The position numbers were made by a program, and so were the translations under genes. A stretch of 10,619 nt of DNA from Betaproteobacteria bacterium. GTDB lineage: Bacteria; Pseudomonadota; Gammaproteobacteria; Burkholderiales; Burkholderiaceae_E. The notes under the pieces are model-generated. The model was not told the origin of the DNA, did no database searches, and was given only the letters and a program-made list of their open reading frames with translations. Positions 6,545 to 10,619 of this stretch are shown here, one piece after another; position 1 is the stretch's first letter, and every line of letters starts with the position of its first letter. Location: NCBI GenBank assembly GCA_009925965.1, contig RFPW01000059.1, forward strand, positions 1 through 10,619, in the 5' to 3' direction.

Positions 6545-7992
6545 GAACTGGCAGCCGTCGGATTGACAGCATCCAGCACCGCGATTGATTCGACATGTGA
6601 GGTTTGGGGGAACATGTTCACCACCCCCGCCTCACTTAACTGCCACCGACCTGACTGCACCAGGATCGCGCAGTCGCGGGCGAGAGTGGCCGGGTTGCAA
6701 GACACGTAGACTATTCTCGTCGGCTGAATGCCTGACGGTTGAGCAAGGATGTGAGCCACCGCCAAAGCACCTTCGCGCGGCGGATCGATCAGAAGTCGAT
6801 CAAACGGCTTCTCACCGTTGAGCGCGGTCCAGCGTTCGACGCTCCAGTCAAAAAGGTTTTCGGCGGCAAACTGAACGCGCGCGTCGAGCCCATTTAGGCG
6901 GGCATTTTCAGCTGCCCGCGCGACCAAGGAGGCGCTCCCCTCGATACCCACTACGCTGGCCGAGCGAGTAGCGAGCGGCAGCGTGAAATTGCCCAATCCG
7001 CAAAACAGATCCAGAACGCGATCGGTCGGCTGCGGGTCGAGCAATTGAAGCGCCTTTGCGACCAAGACCTGATTAATCCGGTGGTTGACTTGCGTGAAAT
7101 CGGTCGGACGGTAGGGCATCACGACACCAAATTCGGGCAACCTGTAGGACAGCCTCGAGTGCTGCCGAGGGTCGTTAGACGCCGGGCGCTCACTGGCGGG
7201 TAACCCACTGGCGGGCAATCCACTGGCGAAGAGCGTGATGGTATCGGGACCCTTTGGCTGGAGCCAAACTTCCAGGCCGTGGTCAATTGCGAACGCACGC
7301 AATCGCGCCTGATCCTGCTCGGAGGGCGGCTCCAGCACGCGCATCACGAGCGCAATCACCGCATCGTCGGCACCCGATTGTTGATCTTCGAGATCCGCGC
7401 CGATGGCCAGTTCGATCTGCGGCAGGCGGTCCCGAATATCAAGACTACTCACCAGTTCGCGCAACAGCGGCAGCAACGCCGACATCCGTTCCGGCAGGAC
7501 CCGGCATTCGGTCATGTCGGCGACAAAGCTCGACCCGCGCTCATGAAAGCCAACCAACACGCCACCTTTGCGAGCAACGTAACGTACCGACAAACGGGCC
7601 CTGAATCGATACCCCCACTGCGGCCCACTGATCGGACGCAAAATTCGCTCGGGCCGCACTCGCCCCAGGTGCCAGAGGCTATCTTCGAGTGTGCGTTGCT
7701 TAACCGCCACCTGTGAGCGGGCGGCAAGGTGCTGCATCGAACAGCCCCCGCAATTACCAAAATTCGGACAGAGCGGTGCCTCCCGAGCCGCAGAGGGCGA
7801 CAGCACCTCGGCCAGTTCAGCCACCTCGAACTTGGGTTTACGGCGGACGGTCCGGATCATCACGCGCTCACCCGCCAGGGCGTCGCGAACAAAGACTACC
7901 TTGCCGTCGCGGTGTGTCACGCCACGGGCCTCCTGATCGAGTGACTCGATCAGAAGGGGCTCAGGATCAACCGGGAAATTGACGGTGCGCAT
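6541..7992 (-). CDS. rlmD: 23S rRNA (uracil-1939-C5) methyltransferase RlmD
   Basis: RlmD (formerly RumA) makes m5U1939 in 23S rRNA using SAM. The 483-residue product has an N-terminal TRAM-like RNA-binding domain (about 10-65). Four [4Fe-4S] cysteines follow: C75, C81 and C84 (CPNFGNCGGC) and C163 (TECRVL). The Rossmann methyltransferase has LDLFCGLGNFTLPLA (327-341), IDPPR (402-406), the catalytic nucleophile C432 in SCNP and the general base E468 in HVESI. All key residues are present. It is longer than E. coli RlmD (433 aa), partly because of a repeat-bearing linker at about 256-273. It lies 47 nt after the HEPN gene without an obvious promoter or ribosome-binding site. Its stop interlocks with that of the convergent BI-1 gene. 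Confidence 0.96.
   Translation of the reverse strand: MRTVNFPVDPEPLLIESLDQEARGVTHRDGKVVFVRDALAGERVMIRTVRRKPKFEVAELAEVLSPSAAREAPLCPNFGNCGGCSMQHLAARSQVAVKQRTLEDSLWHLGRVRPERILRPISGPQWGYRFRARLSVRYVARKGGVLVGFHERGSSFVADMTECRVLPERMSALLPLLRELVSSLDIRDRLPQIELAIGADLEDQQSGADDAVIALVMRVLEPPSEQDQARLRAFAIDHGLEVWLQPKGPDTITLFASGLPASGLPASERPASNDPRQHSRLSYRLPEFGVVMPYRPTDFTQVNHRINQVLVAKALQLLDPQPTDRVLDLFCGLGNFTLPLATRSASVVGIEGSASLVARAAENARLNGLDARVQFAAENLFDWSVERWTALNGEKPFDRLLIDPPREGALAVAHILAQPSGIQPTRIVYVSCNPATLARDCAILVQSGRWQLSEAGVVNMFPQTSHVESIAVLDAVNPTAASS
7183..7227 (-). repeat. Three-unit 15-nt tandem repeat within rlmD
   Basis: Three 15-nt units each begin GCCAGTG on the minus strand and encode ASGLP, ASGLP and ASERP. 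The first two are nearly identical. They sit in a linker between the central RNA-binding part and the SAM domain of RlmD, and keep the frame. Confidence 0.75.
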
Positions 7993-8039
7993 GAAGAGAC
8001 CGAACTGCGGCTATTTCGAGATTCACAAAGCCCGCGAGT

Positions 8040-8219
8040 TCAAGCCATGAATTGCTCAATCGCGGCAATAAAAACCTCACCATCGGCAACCATGTTCACC
8101 GCATCGCCCATCTCAACTGAATCGCCGTCGTAATCTGCCAAATCAATCAGGCGGTGCGCTGATCGAAGTGCTTGACGGGCTTTCGTCATCAAGGCGCGGG
8201 CGGCAACGTTGTCCGTCAC
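8040..8219 (-). CDS. HEPN-type protein, apparently shortened by a central deletion
   Basis: The GTG start at 8219 overlaps the stop of the nucleotidyltransferase gene as GTGA, the usual layout of MNT/HEPN pairs. The product is only 59 residues, where complete HEPN partners of this kind have about 110-140. Its first half (KARQALRSAHRLIDLADYDG, residues 13-32) resembles the opening helix of HEPN proteins. Its second half (ADYDGDSV, then VADGEVFIAAIEQFMA at 44-59) resembles the final segment. The intervening helices, normally with an AYYAMFHAA-like segment, are absent. HEPN proteins of such pairs are typically RNases and toxins with an Rx4-6H motif; the usual motif region is missing, so activity is doubtful. 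It could be a decayed remnant or a minimal domain with another role. The frame is open and uninterrupted. Confidence 0.6.
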   Translation of the reverse strand: MTDNVAARALMTKARQALRSAHRLIDLADYDGDSVEMGDAVNMVADGEVFIAAIEQFMA

Positions 8220-8569
8220 AGTCGAATCCCTTCGCGGGCAATATTTTGCAACAGGGAGGGGTTCGAGAAACGCTCCGGGTCTTCCCACTGATCCATCCAA
8301 ACCGGCAAGGGTGAAATATTGATTCCTGTTTCCAGCAGGACATCAAAAGCAAGATTGGCGAGCGCCATTTTGATGGTCACGAGCCGTCGGTTCTGGCCAT
8401 CGAGCAAAACGGCAACGTCGGCATCGCTATCAATCCGATGAGTGCCCCTTGCTCTGCTGCCAAACACAATAGCCCCATGCGGATGGAACTCTTCCTCCAT
8501 TAGCTCCATGAAGCGGCGCACGGCTCTTTCAGTCTCCCAGTCTAGGCGCGGCGGCATCAGGGGTCGCAT
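8216..8569 (-). CDS. MNT-family nucleotidyltransferase, antitoxin-type partner of HEPN
   Basis: The 117-residue protein has the minimal nucleotidyltransferase core. GSRARG is at 37-42, the two-aspartate motif DSDAD has D49 and D51, and a third acidic residue D76 lies in FDVLLETGINISPLPVW. The C-terminus (RFSNPSLLQNIAREGIRL) is typical of the partners of HEPN proteins. In type VII systems such as MntA/HepT the MNT protein AMPylates and silences the HEPN toxin; that role is inferred by family. The frame stays open into nlpD, so the start is taken at the ATG at 8569 (another ATG is at 8557), 16 nt after the nlpD stop. No Shine-Dalgarno is seen and the junction is AT-rich. It lies where rpoS would be expected. 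Confidence 0.85.
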   Translation of the reverse strand: MRPLMPPRLDWETERAVRRFMELMEEEFHPHGAIVFGSRARGTHRIDSDADVAVLLDGQNRRLVTIKMALANLAFDVLLETGINISPLPVWMDQWEDPERFSNPSLLQNIAREGIRL

Positions 8570-8585
8570 AACATTAGTTTTAGAA

Positions 8586-9569
8586 TTAACGCCCCGGAAG
8601 CATCTGGATCGGGTCGATCGGACGCCCTTGGCGGCGCACTTCAAAATGCAGTTTGGGTCGATCGGAGTCGGTGTCACCCAACTCGGCAATCCGTTGGCCG
8701 CGCACGACCGACGCGCCTTCTTTGACCAGGACGGCACGGTTGTGGGCGTACACCGAAAGCAGATCCCCGGGATGCTTAATGATGATGAGATTGCCGTAGC
8801 CGCGCGGGCCTTGTCCGCTGAAAATCACTTTGCCATCAGCCACCGCGATGATCGGGTCACCCAGCGTGCCGGACAGGGTCATACCCTTCGTCTTACCGGG
8901 CTCGAAGGACTGAAGCACCCGTCCTGCGGCTGGCCAAACCCAGTTCGTCTGAGATTCTGCAGAGGCTGCCGAGGCCGTAGTTGCCGGGCCGGAATTTGCG
9001 GAGGCCGAAGAACCAGACGCCGCGGCACTCGAGGGCGTTGCCAGCTGAGAAGTACGGGAATCCACTCGACTTTCGAGTCGTGGCTCCGGCATCGGTTGCG
9101 CAGTCAATCGCGGCGGGGTGGTGGCTGAGCCCCCCCGTGGCGCGCCAGACTCGGGCGTACGCAATGTCTCGACGACGAGCGGTGTGCTCTTGATCCCTGA
9201 ACCACCGCCGATAGGCGCACCCATCCCCGGGGCCCCCACTTCCGCAGCCGGACCCGGTGAAACAGGCCGGTCAAGACTCGCCGATGCATTCGCCCGCGAC
9301 GGTGTCGCAGCACCAGCTGTCGAGCCCAAACCACCCGCTCCACCAACCCGTGCAGGACCCCCGCCTTGGCGAGCAGCCTGTTCGGAGGCCAGAACCCCCC
9401 CGGAAGTCCGACTCTCAATTGGCGCCTGACCGCCGCCTGCGCATCCTGCCAAACCGGCCGCCGCAACCAACGCAGCCATCGCGGCCATCCGATTCAGCCC
9501 GGCGGTGGTAGCCGCCAGCCTCGCTAACCTGGCCGAACTCGCCAGGCCTCTAAAACCGTCATCTCTCAC
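8586..9569 (-). CDS. nlpD: NlpD-like lipoprotein with degenerate M23 (LytM) domain and no visible LysM
   Basis: The 327-residue product has a long signal peptide ending in the lipobox L-A-G-C (C43). A roughly 165-residue Ala/Gly/Ser/Pro-rich linker follows, then a C-terminal M23/LytM domain (about 213-325; YGNLIIIKHPGDLLSVYAHN and LHFEVR are clear). NlpD-type proteins activate cell-wall amidases during division. The zinc site is degenerate: the first H and D positions appear as K228 and T231, and the first histidine of HxH as K306, leaving only H308. This fits a non-catalytic activator. No LysM-like sequence (YxVxxGDTL...) is visible in the linker. The start is GTG, overlapping the pcm stop as GTGA, with GAGAGGG just upstream. 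In-frame ATGs at 9488 and 9479 are possible but leave a very short n-region. Confidence 0.85.
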   Translation of the reverse strand: MRDDGFRGLASSARLARLAATTAGLNRMAAMAALVAAAGLAGCAGGGQAPIESRTSGGVLASEQAARQGGGPARVGGAGGLGSTAGAATPSRANASASLDRPVSPGPAAEVGAPGMGAPIGGGSGIKSTPLVVETLRTPESGAPRGGSATTPPRLTAQPMPEPRLESRVDSRTSQLATPSSAAASGSSASANSGPATTASAASAESQTNWVWPAAGRVLQSFEPGKTKGMTLSGTLGDPIIAVADGKVIFSGQGPRGYGNLIIIKHPGDLLSVYAHNRAVLVKEGASVVRGQRIAELGDTDSDRPKLHFEVRRQGRPIDPIQMLPGR

Positions 9570-10279
9570 GCCGTTCCCTCTCGTAATGGCACAAATCGGG
9601 CACCTTCAAGAACGGTGACGCGCCAATCATCCTGACTCGTCCGCTCAACCAGGTGCAGTGCCTGTTCTTCCCCGCCGACGGGCGCGATCAATCGCGCGCC
9701 GATGGCCATTTGGTGCATCAAGGCCTCGGGGAGTTCAATCCCGGCGGCTGCAATCACAATCGCATCAAATGGAGCGACCTGTGGCAATCCTTCACGACCA
9801 TCCCCGAAGGCCAGACGAACATTGGCCAACCGCAAGGGTGCCAAGTTCTTCCGTGCATTCTCGTGTAAACCACGGATGCGTTCGACGGAATACACCTCGC
9901 CGAACAATCGCGCCATGACTGCAGCCTGCCATCCGCAACCCGTACCGATCTCAAGAACTTTCGCGCGCTTGCGGACATCGTTTTTCATGGTGGCGGCGAC
10001 CGCAGCCAGCATTGTGGCCACGACAGTTGGCCGCGAAATCGTTTGTTCGTGACCGATCGGTAATGCCACGTCTTCGTAGGCGCGGCTCGCAAGGGCTTGA
10101 TCCACGAAGCGGTGTCGCTCGACACCTCCGATGGCTGACAACACGGCCTCGTCCTGAATACCGTATTCGCGAAGTCGGTCGATCATGCGCCCGCGCGTCC
10201 GATCAGACGTCAGCCCAAGACCTGCGGGGGGAACGAGGTCTAAAGCACCTCTGGGCACCTTGCGACCTTGCAGATTCAT
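9566..10279 (-). CDS. pcm: Protein-L-isoaspartate O-methyltransferase
   Basis: Pcm methylates L-isoaspartyl residues formed by protein ageing, starting their repair, with SAM as donor. The protein shows the N-terminal LTSDRTRGRMIDRLREYGI, the substrate-site segment LPIGHEQTISRPTVVA (about 74-88), SAM motif I VLEIGTGCGWQAA (108-120), FGDGREG (158-164) and the C-terminal ARLIAPVGG. From the ATG at 10279 it is 237 residues, somewhat longer than E. coli Pcm (208) because of its N-terminus. An alternative TTG at 10297 directly abuts the surE stop and has GGTGGAG just upstream, but at spacing that seems too short. The gene lies between surE and nlpD in the classic stationary-phase survival cluster and overlaps nlpD by 4 nt. 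Confidence 0.93.
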   Translation of the reverse strand: MNLQGRKVPRGALDLVPPAGLGLTSDRTRGRMIDRLREYGIQDEAVLSAIGGVERHRFVDQALASRAYEDVALPIGHEQTISRPTVVATMLAAVAATMKNDVRKRAKVLEIGTGCGWQAAVMARLFGEVYSVERIRGLHENARKNLAPLRLANVRLAFGDGREGLPQVAPFDAIVIAAAGIELPEALMHQMAIGARLIAPVGGEEQALHLVERTSQDDWRVTVLEGARFVPLREGTA

Positions 10280-10297
10280 CGGTGCACGCTCGGCCAA

Positions 10298-10619
10298 TCA
10301 CTCCACCTGAAGGTTCCAGGGCGGCGCAGCCGGATTTGCCAGCCGATCCTGAACCCATGGCAACGACTGACGACAGGTCAGATCCACGTTAAGTGGCGTT
10401 ACCGACACCCATCCCTCGGCGGTCGCATGAAAATCGGTACCGGGGCCAGCATCGCGGGCTTCGCCGGCGGGGCCGATCCACCAGATCGGTTCGCCCCTGG
10501 GATCTTGACTGGCTATCACGGGTTCCGCCACGTGTCGTTTGCCGAGCCGGGTGGCGGCAATCCCACGTAACTGATCTTTGGGCAGGTTAGGAATGTTGAC
10601 ATTCAAAAGCGTTCGGGGG
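10298..10619 (-). CDS. surE: 5'/3'-nucleotidase SurE, C-terminal fragment
   Basis: The gene enters from the right edge, so only the last 106 residues are visible and its start and metal-binding N-terminal half lie outside. The segment PRTLLNVNIPNLP at the edge and TDFHATAEGWVSVTPLNVDLT (about 65 residues later) are strong SurE signatures; the latter belongs to the conserved C-terminal part. SurE is a divalent-metal nucleotidase acting on nucleoside monophosphates and linked to stationary-phase survival. It directly precedes pcm, the standard arrangement, with at most 18 nt between them, so the two are probably cotranscribed. Confidence 0.95.
   Translation of the reverse strand, partial: PRTLLNVNIPNLPKDQLRGIAATRLGKRHVAEPVIASQDPRGEPIWWIGPAGEARDAGPGTDFHATAEGWVSVTPLNVDLTCRQSLPWVQDRLANPAAPPWNLQVE

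Noticed and set aside
7993..8039. Remnant of rpoS or a terminator between the HEPN gene and rlmD
   Set aside because: Translation of the 47 nt in three minus-strand frames shows nothing like the RpoS C-terminus, and no GC-rich hairpin with a U-run is visible.
8154..8177. R-x6-H (R15/H22) in the HEPN fragment as the RNase motif
   Set aside because: It formally fits Rx4-6H but lies in the first helix, whereas the catalytic motif belongs to a later helix that is absent. Treated as chance.
8220..8300. Longer HEPN protein starting at 8300
   Set aside because: The extra residues lie inside the conserved C-terminus of the MNT gene and do not resemble HEPN. The GTG overlapping the MNT stop is the usual layout.
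8570..8737. Longer MNT protein starting at 8737
   Set aside because: The added 56 residues lie inside the conserved end of nlpD in another frame and show no family similarity.
8442..9128. Plus-strand open frame of 228 codons opposite the MNT gene and nlpD
   Set aside because: It is antisense to nlpD and the MNT gene, which have recognisable motifs. Its Arg/Cys/Gly-rich tail is typical of a shadow frame.

Overview
The window reads as ordinary chromosomal DNA of a betaproteobacterium, most likely order Burkholderiales. The evidence is the moderately high GC, protein types such as a YfgM-like protein and an IspG of about 430 residues, and two conserved gene blocks lying back to back: surE-pcm-nlpD-(...)-rlmD and ndk-rlmN-rodZ-ispG-hisS-yfgM-bamB. 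Every gene except one is on the minus strand. Both ends cut a gene: bamB loses its 3' part at the left edge and surE its 5' part at the right edge.

Minus-strand block A (about 5711 down to 1) starts at a divergent promoter region and runs ndk, rlmN, rodZ, ispG, hisS, yfgM-like, bamB. It is very compact: ispG/hisS and yfgM/bamB share 4-nt ATGA overlaps, and hisS overlaps the yfgM-like gene by 17 nt. It combines nucleotide metabolism (Ndk), RNA modification (RlmN), cell shape (RodZ), isoprenoid precursor synthesis (IspG), tRNA charging (HisS) and envelope biogenesis (YfgM-like, BamB). Divergent from it, a single plus-strand gene (5846-6544) encodes a seven-helix Bax-inhibitor-1/YccA-family membrane protein. 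Its stop codon interlocks with that of rlmD.

Minus-strand block B (10619 down to 6541) is surE, pcm, nlpD, an MNT nucleotidyltransferase/HEPN pair, then rlmD. In many beta- and gammaproteobacteria rpoS follows nlpD. Here it is absent, and the space between nlpD and rlmD holds an MNT/HEPN pair of toxin-antitoxin type. The MNT protein keeps its active-site motifs. The HEPN partner is only 59 codons and looks as if its central helices were deleted in frame. This is the most notable feature of the window.

Other oddities are a RodZ that ends in a Gln/Ser/Gly repeat tail instead of the usual beta-rich periplasmic domain, and an NlpD with no visible LysM and a degenerate M23 metallopeptidase site. 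I saw no tRNA, rRNA, CRISPR array, insertion sequence or convincing intrinsic terminator. No gene-free stretch exceeds 300 bases; the longest is the 186-nt divergent region between ndk and the BI-1 gene.
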